A stretch of 64,000 nt of DNA from Eustoma russellianum (GCA_036186865.1 AP025047.1:27173253-27237252); one strand, 5' to 3'. Positions 1 through 12,660 are shown, counted from the stretch's first letter. Notes: generated from the letters alone by a model not told the origin. Program-made: numbers and translations.

Positions 1-950
1 TTTGGAGCCTAATGATGATTTGAAGTCATAAAGGGAGCATGAATTAGAGGGAGGACTGGACCAAAATGTCCCAGGCATGCTTGAGGGGCGTCGCATGTGT
101 ATGTCCATGCATGATCATATTTTTGGCCTAACAAGCTTGTAAATATTGTATTCTATTTTTAGGGTCCTCTAGATGTTTTTGGATCATTTTGGTATGTGTA
201 AAAACATGTAGAATTCGATTTGGTAGGTAGGATTTTCTTGAAAGTAACTTTTCTTTTACAAAAAAACTAGGAGTTTGACTGTATGACCAGCCATCGGTAT
301 TTGCAGCATTTCTTGGCTTAAAGACATCTGATTGATGTGATTCTAAGTGCTATGGAAAGCTCAGATCCGTATCTACATCTTTCAAGAATGGCTCATCAGA
401 CTCGGCTTCTAAAAGGTCACGAATCAACGTGTAATATCAATCCGGATTTCAAAATTATAGATTGATCGATAATCTTTTGTTTTCTTTTCTCGTGCTTAGT
501 TTTTTCCAATGTAAACCCTAATTAGGCGTCTCTCTTGTTTCATACCTATATAAAATTTGTTTGTTTTAGTGAAAAGATAGATTTCTTTTGCAAGTTTTAC
601 TAGTGTTGATCTTTGATCAAAATTAGGGTTCATATCAAGGTCATGAGCAAACCTTGAAGGGAATCCGAGTTCTTCATCATTAAAAACGCATACTAATTGT
701 GTGAATTCGTCCTTGACTCATGAACACATTTCAAGAAAGAAGAATCTTGCTCTGTCTAAACTAAGAAGAACACGGCCAAGGGTGATCTTTGATCGTTCTT
801 AAAAACCAAACACGATTTCTTAAGGAGAATCATTTAGAACAAAGAAAGATTGTTCCTTGCATGCAAGGCTCGCGCCAATATATATATATAGATATATATA
901 CACACACATATATATATTACCGACCTATAATGTCTACACATCATCTTCCT
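1..950. other. Unassigned LTR-like or leader-like DNA
   Basis: No coding frame of substance is visible. The stretch has a TATA-like box (CCTATATAAAAT near 546) followed by short A/T-rich and pyrimidine-rich tracts, as in the promoter part of a plant LTR or the 5' end of a LINE. It ends in a TA/CA microsatellite around 875-918, just upstream of the first LINE reading frame. It could be the end of an LTR element that lies mostly to the left of the window, or the 5' untranslated region of LINE A. I cannot decide between these because no matching second copy lies in the window. Confidence 0.3.
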
Positions 951-960
951 GTGATTTACA

Positions 961-2285
961 ATGGCCAATACCCTTCGATCGACGGCTGCTGCAATTTCGG
1001 CGCCTTCAACGATTTTTACGACAGTGCCATCAGCAACAATGGTTTGGGCCCCGAAATCATACGCATCATGGTTTCAGTCTTCTAGCCCTTCTATATCACT
1101 GAAACAAATTCGAAAATTCAAGGGCAGCCCCATGATCTCCTTCACGGATGAGGAAATCGCTGCATTAGCCAAACCCTATAGGTTTTCTTTAGTTGGCACG
1201 TTTTGGTATGTCCATCCTACAATGGCCACTATTCGATCAACCATTTATTGCATTGGCTTCGTCGGAATGGTACGTATTAGATGCAACCCACTTTTTGCTT
1301 CATTTTGCGCTAGAGCAAGACTACCTACGTTGCTTTGCACCAAAGTTGGACCATAGCAGACAAATATATGTGTGTTACCAAATGGACACCAGATTATGAT
1401 CCAAAAGTGGACGTCCCTATTGTTCATATTTGGGTGTCACTGCCAGGACTACCCATGCATTTCCATTATCGGTCGGCACTTTTTCAAATTGGTAACATGG
1501 TGGGAACACCAATGATGTTGGACACTGCTACGGCTGAGGTATCACATCCCTCGGTTGCTTGTTTACGCCATGAGATGGATGTATGAACTTTCTTCACGAG
1601 TATATATCCAGATACCATCTCGATGTATTTCACAATCTATTGTTTATGAAGATTTGCCTTTGTATTGCACTTTGTGTTCTCGGTTAGGTCACATTTGGAT
1701 ATATGTGGGAAAACCAATGATATAGTTGAAAATCACACTTCTGATCTGCCAGTGACCAATACTAAACGCAAAGATAAGTCTATTCAGCCATCCCAACAAA
1801 GATGGACTCACAAAAAGAACATGCCAAAATCATCTGTTTTTTCCCAACATGTGACTGATTTGACTCAACGTCTGTCGTCTTATGTGTCTCCGGATATTAT
1901 TCGCCCTTCCTCGGTGTCTCACGCCCAGGATCTCTTTAGGCTAAAATGGATCAACGATACCATGCAGTAGGATGTATCGTATTTCAATGAACTGATTTCA
2001 TTCTCTGATGGCGAGGTTGAACTATACAAAAATCCTCATTAGTTGATAGCTGTGGTTTGTGATGATCAATTGTTGACTTTTATTAATAATAGAATAACAA
2101 CCGTTGTGTTGGATCAGCCGCATGATGAACCGCATGATGATCTTCCGTCTGCTATCTCCGATCAGTTCCAGGTGCCATCGAAACTTCTGCGTGGGCAGCA
2201 TAAGGCCATCCCGTTGACTTCACAGAGATTTACTCATTCATGGGCAACTCAACTCTCAAACTCTTTTGATGCTTTATCTCAATGA
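961..2285 (+). pseudogene. LINE A ORF1 (DUF4283/CCHC RNA-binding protein), broken
   Basis: ORF1 proteins of plant L1-type LINEs bind the element RNA. The frame opens at ATG 961 and reads a serine/alanine-rich N-terminus and then the DUF4283 core. The core is spread over three frames: LVGTFWY near 1190, DYLRCFAPK near 1320, and KWTPDYDPKVDVPIVHIWVS near 1380-1440. After that come a rearranged zinc-knuckle region near 1650-1700 (its cysteines are not in good order) and a low-complexity acidic tail. The last codons read CAA TGA at 2280-2285, and the TGA overlaps the ATG of ORF2 (ATGA). At least three frameshifts and several stops make it non-functional. The comparison with the cleaner LINE B and C copies supports the call. 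Confidence 0.75.
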
Positions 2286-5200
2286 AGATCTTGTTATGGA
2301 ATGTTTGAGGTATTCAAACCTGTACAGATCGAATTATGTCTCTAATTCGTCGATATTAGTTGTCTATTCTGGTTGTTATTGAGCCCAAATCTCGGCTTTC
2401 GTCATTATTATCATATCGCCTAAAACATTGTTTCTCTCAAGCTATTTCGGTTTGTGAGGATCATATTTTGGATATTTTGGAGAGAATCTATGCTTCATTC
2501 ATTAAGGTTTCAATGGCTTCCATCAGGTGATGTGTTTTGGTGCACTTTTGTTTATGTACATCACTCGGTGGCGGCTTGTCAGCCTTTACGGGCTGACCTT
2601 GTTGGATTCTTTGATGGGATAAATGATCCATGGCTTCTGGGAGGTGACTCCAATATGTTGTAATCTATTAACGAACATAAGGGTCGCTCCACTCCATCCT
2701 CATGATCTTTGCAAGATTTCGATGATTGAGTATCTGCATGCTTGCTTCATTCTATACCTTATTAGGGCTCCCCTTATACTTGGTGCAATGGTCGTGGTTT
2801 AGGAAGAGTCTGGCACCATTTGGATAGGTTTTTATGTTCATCATCTTTCTTTGATTTATTTTCATCGGTATCATATCAGCACCAAAATCGTACAAAATCG
2901 GACAACTCGCCGATTTATTTGGAATGTGTTTCTGGGGGCTCTACATATGCATGCTCATTTTGCTATTTAGAGGTTTGGACCACTCATCCTAACTTTGACA
3001 GTTCGGCACGCCAACATTGGGACTTATTTCCAATTGTGGGTGGCATACGGGGTCACTGTGATAAGCTCTGGAAACTTAAGACTATCTTACGTCGTTGGAA
3101 TAAGGATGTTTTTGGTAATGTATTTGACGTGGTAGCTAACTGCAGAAATGGAAGCAACGCAGTGCAAGAGAGCATACGATGTGGCTCCTTCAGAGTCCAC
3201 CTGGTCTGAATATTCTAGGAGTATGGCATTATTGCGAAGTGCTCAATCCCTTGCCTTGTTATTTTTGAAGCAAAAAAGGAAACGTCAAATGGTTAAAAGA
3301 AGGAGATGCTAACACAAAGTTTTATCATCAGACGGTTAAAGATCCAAGGCGTTGGTAGAGTATTCGTCGCATCCTTCATGAGGATAGTGTTGAATGCCTT
3401 AAAGCATCAGACATTGAGGGGGAGGCTATACGATATTATCAGTCTTTATTTGCGCAGGGATCTTCATTCAACCATGATGATATTTTTCAGTATATTCCTC
3501 AGGTACTAATAGATGAGGATAATCATGCTCTGTTGTCTATTTCATCTTTACATGAAGTTCGTCAAGCAGTTTGGGATCTCAACCCTACTAGTGTGGCCAG
3601 TCCAGATGGATATCCTGGATCTTTTTACAGACACTTTAGGCAAGTAATTCATATGGATGTGCTTAAGGCTGTGCAATAATTTTTTCTGGGTATTTCTCCA
3701 CCTCCAGAAGTTGCTTCGGCCCTTATTACTCCACTCCCATAGGTCACAAATCCTCAAAGTTTTATTGATTATCGGCCAATCTATTTAACAAATTTTATCT
3801 CCAAGGTGATCACGTGGCTCCTAGCTACGAGATTCTCGTCACTCCTTCCGCAATTGATTTCTTCGGAATAAGTAGGTTTCATGAAAGGACGGGGGATTAT
3901 AGAACAGATTCTACTCGCTCAGGAGATGGTACATATATTGGATAGACAGGTACGGGGGAGGACATGTCATTGTTAAACTTGATATGGCATAAGCATTTGA
4001 TCGTGTTTGCTGGCGTTTCTTGGATAAACTCTTACGTCGGATGGGATTTGATTCCCGCTTAATCCGAATCTTAATAAATAATCTTTCAGCCACACGATGT
4101 TCAGTGTTAATTAATGGTAAGCCGGTGGGGTACTTTCTAGTCGGGCGCAGTGTAAAGCAAGGAGATCATTTATCTCTTTTACTGTTTATATTGGCATCGG
4201 AAGGCTTTTCACGCGGACTAAAGGCCCTTATGCACAACAGATACATTCAAGATTTTCAAGAAGGCAGGGTACCTCAGATTTTGCATCTGGCATTTACAGA
4301 CGATTTGGTTGTCTTTTTAAATGGATCAGCACGGAATTTACGGCGTCTTCAGCAGTTTTTGGAACTATATCAGGAGGCTTCAGCTCAGTTGGTTAATTAC
4401 AGTAAAAGTCAAGTAGTAATTGGAGCAGAAGTTTCGAGTTCCCGGGTATTGCATGCATTAGGCATGCGAGTGACATCTCTACCCATCAAATATCTTGGTT
4501 CGTTTCTTTATAAGGGCATAAATCATACACATTATTGTGTCTCTTTTGCTTAATCATTTTGACAAAAAATTGAATGCTTGGTCAACAAAGCTACTCTCTA
4601 TGGCTGGTCGGCTGATACTTATTCGACATGTGTTATGTTCCATGCCTTTACATATCATAGCTAGTTCGAGATTGCCAAAAAGCGTCTGAAATTCATTACA
4701 TCACAAGATCACCAATTTTCTATGGAATGATCGTCGTCATTGGCTGTCGTGGGAAAAAGTATGTCAACCCAGTGAAGCAGGCAGGCTCGGTATCCGTAAT
4801 TTAGCAATGCTCCAAAAATCTTATGATTTGCTCTCTATGGTGGAAATATCATCAATCCACATCACTTTGGGCTGAATATTGTTGCGCGAAATATGGACGG
4901 CGAAATGAGGTATACTTTCACATTTATGATTCAGCAATTTGGAAGCGAATCTGTAGAATTCATGAGTATATGATTCAGTGAGTGGAAATCATTCATGATG
5001 ACTATAATTTGCTCCTTGATTCATCAAGTCAGTTCATGTTAAAGTCTGCATATAAATTGTTATCTTCTTCTGCGCTATTGTTTAATAATTACCGATATAT
5101 CTGGTGGTCGTGGTCACATCTGGGTTGTCATATCTTCCTCTAGATATTATGGATGCGGTCTCTTCCGATAGTGGGCAATTTAAATTCATGGTTGTTTGTC

Positions 5201-6159
5201 TTCCCTTCAGAGTGTACCTTTTGTAGGCAACATTCCGATACGCAGGATCATATCTTCTTGCATTGTCACCTATAAAATCTCTCTGGCAGGAAATATCGAT
5301 TCTGTTTCAAAGACCAATGCAACGACAATCGTCAATTTGTACTCATTTGAGTCGTTGGTGGCGGATTGTTTCTTCTTCTTCCATGCTCATACAATTAAGG
5401 GCTATTGTCCCTTCCACAGTTACTTGGGTGATTTGGAAAGAACATGCGGCCATAAGATTTGGGACTGAGCTATTTTCACATAGACGATTATATGAGCATA
5501 TTCGCACACATATTTATACTTGGTGTGCATCGACAAAGGGTCGTAAATTTTCTCATCCAATACCTAATTTGACTGACATGCATTTCTCACTGCCACTTTG
5601 ATATCGTCGTCTTAGGGTAATACGTTGGGAGTTACCACCATCAGGCAGGTTTAAGTTAAATGTGGATGCTTCTGCCAGCCGCTCACAGGCGGCTTCTGGA
5701 GCAATATTGAGGAATTCAGATGGTCATTTTGTTTCGGCAATTTGTTTCTCGATGCCGACAGTCTCACCATTATAGGCGGAGTTAAAGGCGCTGACATTTG
5801 CCTTACTTTTCTATGCGAGGGAATATGATAGACTCATTATCGAAACAAATTGTCCCCTACTATTATCTCATCTAAACAATCCAGATCAATTTACGGGTTC
5901 CCTTTCCATTGATCTACACTGGGCGTTATCTGTTTTATGATTAAACTCTTCTTTGGTACAGTATTGTCCTCGTGAAATGAATACAGCAACTCATAGTTTA
6001 TCACGTCATGGATTTAATTTGGCTGGCACTAGTATCAACACATTGTTCTCTGAGCTTCCATGCGAGGTTTGTGGAGCATTACAACTTGATGTTACTATCC
6101 CCAACTTGCAGTTAAAAGAGTTTGATGTCTCCCATGGGCCTTGCTCACTTTGGTTGTAG
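2282..6159 (+). pseudogene. LINE A ORF2 (endonuclease, RT, RNase H), broken
   Basis: ORF2 of an L1-type LINE nicks the target and copies the RNA into it. The start reads MKILLWNV at 2283, as in the family. The endonuclease motif LLGGDSN lies near 2635-2655, with S in place of the usual F. RT blocks run from about 3540 to 4553: VGFMKGR near 3870, then a block ending in the catalytic motif near 4290, which reads FTDD instead of the Y/F-ADD consensus. A zinc-binding segment follows at about 5,200-5,260. RNase H reads FKLNVDAS near 5650 and IETN near 5840, then REMNTATHSLSRHG near 5970-6010. Many stops and shifts run throughout. The last domain ends at 6159. Confidence 0.75.
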
Positions 6160-6860
6160 TTGCCCGCGTCACAACTGACGTGGGAAACGGTGGTATGTAT
6201 CTCTTCTTTATGATTTCAATGCATCAGTCGGATGTATACTTATTCGCAGTACATTGTTGCCTGTATTTTATCTAAGTACCTGCAACTTTGTTATGTTTTG
6301 ATTTATGTCTTCCAGCTATTGTTTTTTATCTATTCTACATGATTAACCAATACTTTAGTTTGGCATATATCTGGAGGATTCATTACGAGATCATATTCAT
6401 ATTTCCATTTTGAGGGGGATACTCTTCCAAGCGGTTGGGCTTTTTTCCACATCAAACCTGTAGGCCAATTGGGTTCTTGTGTGAATTATTGTATTCAACA
6501 TGTACGTCTTAGCGGCATTATAGTACGATGTTATCTGGGGGCAGCTATTGGCATTGATTGTTCTTTTCATCACATATGTATTACACTGTGATTTGTATTA
6601 TATCAATACTCCGATCGTATAAATATGTATGATTTTTCCTCTGCCAAGGTTTTATCCACAAGGGTGGTTTTAGTTGGCAAGGTTTTAATGTGGCATATTA
6701 TATACGACTGGAGATTGATCGTTATTAGTTCCTTACATTTTCTTTTATCATTTGGTGATCTTTCTTATTATGTGTTATGGTATTCCTACGCCATAAGTGA
6801 GGCATTCTATTAATAAAAATATCATTAGCGTTAAAAAATAAATTATATATATATATATTA
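6160..6860 (+). other. LINE A 3' UTR, tail and TA tract
   Basis: Non-coding 3' region shared with the 3' regions of LINE B and LINE C. Around 6,640-6,690 it matches LINE C (minus strand, near 53,590-53,640) closely, and it ends with CCATAAGTGAGGC and an A-rich stretch. A (TA)n tract at about 6,843-6,858 follows. The conserved tail presumably holds the site that the element's reverse transcriptase recognises. Confidence 0.6.
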
Positions 6861-6879
6861 TTGATAGAAGCCAGAATAA

Positions 6880-6990
6880 TTTGTTGAACGCGTCGTCATC
6901 ATCAATCATACCCAGTATATCCTAACCATAGCAAAAGCTGTTGCTCGGGTATGGAGAGGGTAAGTGGCAGGCAAATAATACCTATATCGC
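6880..6990. repeat. Possible SINE or small repeat relic
   Basis: The stretch reads CATCATCAATCATACCCAGT and, some 50 bp later, GGGTATGGAGAGGGTAAG. From memory this layout (a CATACCCAGT block, then a GG-TATGG-GAGGGTA block) resembles a small dispersed repeat that is common in dicot genomes. I cannot confirm the family or its ends. Confidence 0.25.
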
Positions 6991-7092
6991 ATATATTATT
7001 GTATTTATTTTTGCATAACTAGTCCATGACTGAACTAAAGAGTAGGATTTATTTGTTACTGATCCATTTACAGTTTCCTTTATGATTAAAAT

Positions 7093-7511
7093 TTTAAAAG
7101 CAGACAAAACGCGAAAGCTTTTGACAACTCAAATCTCTAATTTTCTTATTCACTTTTTTGTCAATCTATAGGAAATACAAAGGAGTAATTTGTGCTAATC
7201 TACAGCTATATAGATTAATACAATATTCGTACAAATCCTATCATATCTTTAAATTTATGTACAAGATAAACTCAATGGCTAGAATATATCTAATTAGATT
7301 GAATATCTACAGTCATATCTACAACCATATCTAATCAGACATAGACAACGATTCAGATATTTCGAGCTAATCTCGTTAGTGAGTTCAGATCGGCTAGTAG
7401 GTCAGTATACTCTCGAGCTGAAAACAGTAGGTTCAGATCGGCATTCTATAAGTGGCAGGTTGGTAGCTCAGATTCAGGTTGGTAGTCCATCAGCTCGGGT
7501 TAGTTCTAACA
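7093..7511 (-). repeat. copia-1 3' LTR
   Basis: A 419-bp copy of the terminal repeat. It ends in TCTAACA at 7511. Its first bases read TTTTAAAAGC against TGTAAAAGC in the other copy, so the terminal TG is mutated to TT. The flank AAAAT at 7088-7092 is the target duplication. Confidence 0.9.
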
Positions 7512-7525
7512 GCCTCCCTCAAGTT
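7512..7525 (-). promoter_or_regulatory. copia-1 polypurine tract
   Basis: On the minus strand the sequence just before the 3' LTR reads ACTTGAGGGAGGC. A purine run of this kind primes plus-strand DNA synthesis in LTR elements. Confidence 0.7.
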
Positions 7526-10500
7526 GGCGCATGAAGATCTGTAACGCCCAATTTGGACCATAAGAAACAAAACTTGCGAGTCCGAAGTGCCTTGGTAAGG
7601 ATATCGGCAAGCTGATGTGTCGTTGAGACATAAAGAGGCCGGATTTGTCCGTCTAAAATAGCATCCCTGAAAAAATGGCAGCCAACCTCAATGTGTTTAG
7701 TTCGTTCATGAGCAACAAGATTGTGAGCAAGATGTAATGCCGACTGGCTATCAGTGAATAAAGTAACATGAGCTGAGTGAGGAATGCCAAGAAAATTAAG
7801 GAGGCTGAGCAACCACTTCAGCTCACAGGTTGTGTATGCCATAGCTCGATATTCAGCTTCGCCAGAGGAACGGGAGACAATGTGCGGCTTTTTAGTTTTC
7901 CAAGAAACGGGCGTTGTGCCAAGTTGAATAAAGTAAGATGAAAGAGATCGTTGAGTAAGGGGATAGCTTGCCTAATCCGAGTCACAGTAGGAAGTCAGTT
8001 GGAGGTCATTACAAGTCAGGAAAATTAGTCCTTGGCCCCGGCTGCCTTTCAGGTACCAAACAACCTGCAGAGCAGCATGCCAGTGGTCAAGCCGAGGTGA
8101 TTGCATAAACTACGCTAGAGTGTAGACAACATAAGAGAGCTCAGGTCTAGTGACAGATAAATAAATCAAACAACCAACAAGATGTCGGTAGGACAGCAGA
8201 TCTTCAAGAAAAGAGCTGGTGGACTGAGCCAACTGATGTTGTTGTTCTAAAGGTATATAAGCAGGCTTTGATGCAAGCAAGCCACAATCACCAATAATAT
8301 CCAGAGCATGCTTACGCTGGGACGCAAAGATACATGCAGCACTGCGAGCAGCCTCAAGTCCAAGGAAATATTTTAAAGGACCAAGATCCTTCATATGAAA
8401 ACAGGCACTCAAATAAGTTTTAAAAGCCTCCATTTCCTAAGAATCATTACCGACAAGGATGAGATCATCAACATAAATCAAAATGTAAAGGCGAATATTC
8501 ACACACATATAGCTGAATAGAGAATAATCCGAGTAAGACTGAACAAAACTATAAGAATGCAAAACAGAGTAAAGCTTTGCAAACCAACACCTAGGTGCTT
8601 GCTTAAGACCGTATAAAGATTTACGCAACAGACAAAAAGCTCGTGGTGAGGTCGCTGTGAAACTAGGAGGCAGTTTCATAGAGACATCTTCATCAAGGTC
8701 ACCGTGAAGAAATGAATTACAGACGTCTATTTGAAAGGTAAAAAACTGCCGAGCTGTGGCTAGATCCAAGAGTACGCAAACTGTGACCATCTTGGTGGTG
8801 GAAGCAAAGGTTTCAGTACAGTCAAGTCCATCGATCTGCAATTGCCATGGACAACCAACCTGGCTTTATACCGTTCGATACTTCTATATGTATGATGTTT
8901 TATCTTGTATACCCATTTACACCTGATAGCACGTTTCCCAGGAGGTAGTTCCTCTAGAGTCCACGTTCAATTTTCCTCAAGAGTGTCAAGTTCTTCGGGC
9001 ATAGCCTCCCGCCAGTGAGGGTCTCGTGTCGCGTCAGAGTAGGAAATTGGTTCTGAGGTGGAGGAGATTGCTACAAGAAACATACGATGTGCAGCAAAAA
9101 ATCAATGATTACTAAGATAATTGGTTTATAGAGTAGGGAATACCTGAGGAAATAGTCCATACAGGTGATGTGAAAAGAGACTGGACTGTACTGTATTCAT
9201 GTCATAATCTGCCAATGTTGCAGGAAGCTTCTTTATACGCTGTCCTCGACTGAGCTAAGGTGAAGATGACGAGAGAGAAGCTAATGAGATCACCTCAGGT
9301 TGCAGTGATTCTTCTGCTGTGTTGAGGTTGGATGTTGGGTTCTATTCGGCCGATCTGAGCTACGGAGATGAGCTTGGGTCCATTGAGGTTGGGTCAGATG
9401 AGGGAGAATATGTGTCTGGCAGTGCTGGTGGTGGATCAAGAGATGGATCAATGGGAGAGTTGTTTGGAAGCACAGGTTCAAAGGAGGCTTGTGATGGAGT
9501 ATGGGAAGATGTTTCAGCAAAGGAAAATATGGTCTCGGTGAAGGTAACATGTCGAGAAACAAAGAATTCACAAGTTTTGAGATCATAAACCATCCAACCT
9601 TTCTTTCGAGAGGGGCATCCAACCATAACACATTTACGACTGTGGGATTAGAATTTATCACCGTGGGTTTGATCATTGTGGACGTAACACAGACTTCCAA
9701 AAACTTAAAGATGAGTGTAACTTGGAGGTCGGCCAAACAGAATTTCATAGGGTGTCTTCCCTCCAAGTAAGGTAGATGGGCTACGGTTGAGGAGATGAAC
9801 CGCGATGAGCACACATTCCCCAGAAGGTTAAAGGAAGGTTAGCTTGGAAGCAAAGGGCTCATTCCAGGTTCAATATGTGTCGATGTTTTCGCTAAACTTT
9901 CCCATTTTATTGTGGGGTATATGGAATAGAGGTTTGATGTATCACACCTTGGTCAAGGAAGAAAGTGGTTAGTGGTGAGAATTTTGTTCCATTATCAGTT
10001 TGGAAAGTTTTAATCTGTCGGCCGAACTGGGCCTTAACCATGGTGAAGAACTGGTTCACCAACGTTGGGACTCGGTTTTTGTTTTTTTAGCAAGTACGCC
10101 CACATAGTCCGAGAATGATCATCCACAAAAGTCAAAAAATAAGATGCACACATGAATGTTTGGTCGATAAGGACCCCATACATCACAATGAAAAAGATCA
10201 AAACACTGTTCAGCAATAGTATTACTTAAATCAAACGATTTTCTGGTCTGTTTTGCAAGAAGGCAGACCTCACAACAAGTTATACTAGTGTCACTGAAGG
10301 AAGGTACGATGTTATGTAACAAACGTAAGACTCAATTGGAAGGATGTCCCAACCGATTATGCCATAGGGAGACGTCAGACTCCTTTTCTACTGCATGCAT
10401 CTGGATGGGTTCTGCTCTTCCCAAAATGTACAGTCCTTTGAGCACATCACCCGCTCCAATCCGAGTCCTGGTAGTCCGGTCCTGTATCACACAACCTTCA

Positions 10501-10745
10501 TTAGTAAACTTAACAACATAATCTTGATTGTGTAGCAACTATGAAACTAACAGCAACTTGCAAGTTAAGTTTGGAACAAAGAGCACTTGGTCAAGCATAA
10601 GCTCTTCATTTAGCCGAGCTGACCCATGGTGTTGAGCTTGAGTCACAGCCTTGTTGGGGAGCCCAATATTACACGATGGAATTGGAGCGCAATTATACAA
10701 AAGATCTAAATTACCCGTCATATGATCAAAAGCTCCAGAATCGAT
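7519..10745 (-). pseudogene. copia-1 pol (protease, integrase, RT, RNase H), broken
   Basis: Reading right to left on the minus strand: protease with DSGAFDHMTG near 10,745-10,710; the pre-integrase block LWHNRLGHPSN near 10,380-10,335; the integrase zinc finger CEVCLLAKQTRKSF near 10,270; a decayed integrase core; an integrase C-terminal or linker region at 9,290-9,814 (HPMKFCLADLQV, then KKGWMVYDL); RT at about 8,960-8,110, with FLHGDLDEDVSM, SLYGLKQAPRCW and the catalytic YVDD near 8,470; and RNase H with GEAEYRAMAY near 7,850, FTDSQSALHLA, and LADILTKAL near 7,600. Stops and shifts separate nearly every block, so no working polyprotein can be made. Confidence 0.85.
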
Positions 10746-10748
10746 AAT

Positions 10749-11841
10749 TCAGAAAGAGTCAATAGGCTTTCCACTGAGGCGTTCTACAGCAGTTTGCTTA
10801 TGTGCAATAAGAGCTCGGAGAAGGGAGCTCAGCTCGGCTGCAGAAAGGTCGGCCAAAAGTTTTGCAACCCCGTGCACATCATCCGAGGTGGGGGATGCTT
10901 TTGATGGAGCAGTTGCCACATGTGCAGCGCTGCCCGCTGCCTTGGACCGTGACGATGTCAATTGCATAGGGCCTTTGGACTTCATTTGTCTTTTTGGTCG
11001 ATCACCTCACCAGTCTGGATAGCCTATGATTTGAAAACATCCGCTGGCCTCATGCCCCTTTCTGCGACAATGTGTGCACACCACTGCAGTTTTGGAGTTC
11101 CTTCTGTCAGCACTTGTCTTCCCTGTCTCTGTCAGGGCAAAAGCAGGTTTCTTCCGCTAATGCAATAGACCCCAGACTTTCTTCTTGAATCACTATGTGG
11201 TGCACCCTATTCAGAGTAGGAAGAGGTTCCTAGCTAAGAATAGAAGAGCGCACTATTCTAAATGTATGTTCATCGAGTCCTATAAGAAACTGATGAACTC
11301 GGTCAGCTTCTTGCTGCAACTGAGTGTGTTTCGCAAGTCACACTTACAGCCGTTGCAAGAACACAACGGGATGTCATCATAGACTTTCATCTCATCCCAG
11401 AGTTTCTTCAATCTGCCATAATATGCCATCACAGAATCTCCATTTTGCTTGCAAATTGCGAGTGCCTTCTTTAGTTGTTGCACTCGAGCAGCATTCATAA
11501 CAGCAAAACACTGTTTGACGTCGTCCTACAACTCTATAGTGGTCTCTGAGTAGGAGATAGTGAAATGCAGACTTGGTTCGATTGTATTCAAAATCCATAC
11601 GACAATCATGGAATTGACAGGCTCCAAATCTTACATATCGGGAGATCCATCATCAGGTTGAGTTATGGTTCCATCGAGGAAACCATAATTGTGTCGGGCG
11701 AGCAAGGAGCCATAAACAGCCCTCTCATTCTTCATAGTTGGATGCTGAAAGTTGAACATGAGTGATGAGCAACCCAGGATGATCACCTGAGTGCAGCTCA
11801 TAAGGAGATATAATTTTCTTGTGAGAAGATTTGGCTGCCAT
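10749..11841 (-). pseudogene. copia-1 gag, broken
   Basis: Gag would form the particle that packages the element RNA. The start is ATG at 11841 (MAAKSS), about 100 bp inside the 5' LTR. The N-terminal copia Gag motif SASNYEE (near 11,735) ends at a stop where a tryptophan codon is usual. A middle block with CNGDSVMAYYGRLKKLWDEM-type text lies near 11,500-11,390. The zinc knuckle CTHCRRKGHEASGC (CX2CX4HX4C) lies near 11,085-11,040 and is intact. The frame changes several times between these blocks. Confidence 0.8.
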
Positions 11842-11932
11842 GGTTTGTGAAGAATAGGTCGAGGACTCGGTGACCATGAGTGAAAAGAAAATTTCCAGAG
11901 TGGAAAAGATCGGAAATTTTAGGTCAGTGATG

Positions 11933-11944
11933 GCTCTGATATCA
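11933..11944 (-). promoter_or_regulatory. copia-1 primer-binding site
   Basis: The minus strand reads TGATATCAGAGC directly next to the 5' LTR. It differs at one base from TGGTATCAGAGC, the complement of the 3' end of plant initiator tRNA-Met. This marks the site that primes minus-strand synthesis. Confidence 0.85.
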
Positions 11945-12347
11945 TGTAAAAGCAGACAAACAAAAGCTTTTGGCAACTCAAATCTCTAATTTTCTTATTC
12001 ACTTGTTTGTCAATTTATAAAAAATACAAAGGAGTAATTTATAATAATCTACAGCTATAGAGATTAACACAACATTCGTACAAATTCTATCTTTTCTTCA
12101 AATTTATATACAAGATAAATTCAATGACTAGAATATATCTCATTAGATTGGATATCTACAACATATCTAATCAAACGCAGACAGTACTTCAGATCTTCCA
12201 AGCTGATCTCGTTAGTGAGTTCAGATCGGCCAGCAGGTCAGTATACTTCCGAGCTGAAAACAGTAGACTTAGGTCGGCAGTCTATCAACGACAGGTCGGC
12301 AACTCAAGTTCAGGTCGACAGTCTATCAGCTCAGGTCACTTCTAACA
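11945..12347 (-). repeat. copia-1 5' LTR
   Basis: A 403-bp terminal repeat with TG (11945) and CA (12347) ends, matching 7093-7511. It contains several CAGATCGGC- or CAGGTCGGC-like repeats near 12,220-12,340. The target duplication AAAAT follows at 12348-12352. Confidence 0.9.
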
Positions 12348-12482
12348 AAAATGATGGATCTATATTCATCATTTTTCATATTGATCCCCACGACTTTTCC
12401 ATGCGGAAAAAAAAAATATTAAAGATTCAATATTAAATTGTAATGACCCTCTCAACAGATGACCAAATAAGGCGGACAAAGT

Positions 12483-12660
12483 GGGATAGGATCCCCTCAC
12501 CGCAAAGGGGTGCGGTGACACCGTGCGATACGTGGCAGTAAGGGAGGGTGGTGAGGCTAGATGCGGGTGACCTTCATATAGCCTCGCCACTCCTCATTTC
12601 TGTCACGTGTCACGTGGTCACAAAAAGGGTGAGAAAAATGGAGGTGAGGAGATCCCAACC
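12483..12660. mobile_element. Fold-back MITE with 10-bp target duplication
   Basis: A 178-bp element is flanked by perfect 10-bp direct repeats CGGACAAAGT (12473-12482 and 12661-12670). Its ends are inverted: GGATCCCCTCACC near 12,489-12,501 pairs with GGTGAGGAGATCC near 12,642-12,654 at 12 of 13 positions. Inner arms also pair: GTGGTGAGGCTA (12548-12559) with TAGCCTCGCCAC (12579-12590), plus a longer imperfect pair outside these. The whole element can therefore fold into a hairpin with a 19-nt loop. A target duplication of 9-11 bp is typical of Mutator-like elements, so a MULE-derived MITE is the likeliest class. It has no coding capacity. Confidence 0.55.

Larger units (their letters stand above)
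950..6838 (+). mobile_element. LINE A, decayed L1-type non-LTR retrotransposon
   Basis: This copy has the order ORF1 (DUF4283 plus CCHC), endonuclease, reverse transcriptase, zinc-binding region, RNase H and 3' UTR. It shares this order and many matching segments with LINE B (41-53 kb) and LINE C (53-59 kb). All frames carry many stops and shifts, so it is the oldest-looking of the three. The 3' end is recognisable by a tail shared with LINE C: a lariat of matching segments around 6,630-6,700 (ATCCACAAGGGTGGTTTTA) and the CCATAAGTGAGGC motif at about 6,790, followed by an A-rich and TA-rich tail. The 5' boundary and target duplication are not resolved. Confidence 0.85.
7093..12347 (-). mobile_element. 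copia-1, full-length Ty1/copia element, Ale/Retrofit-like
   Basis: The element is bounded by two LTRs of about 0.4 kb and a perfect 5-bp target duplication AAAAT (7088-7092 and 12348-12352). On the minus strand the order is LTR, primer-binding site, gag with CCHC, protease, integrase, RT, RNase H, polypurine tract, LTR, which is the copia order. The 5.25-kb size, short LTRs and RT text (MKDLGPLKYFLGLE, then SQRKHALDI) suit the Ale/Retrofit lineage, though that assignment is from memory. Coding frames are broken in many places and the LTRs differ by a number of substitutions, so it is not recent. Confidence 0.9.

Noticed and set aside
9290..9814. 174-codon proline/histidine-rich minus-strand frame as a separate gene
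   Set aside because: It starts in integrase C-terminal text (HPMKFCLADLQV) and lies between integrase and RT of copia-1. It is a shifted piece of pol and its linker.
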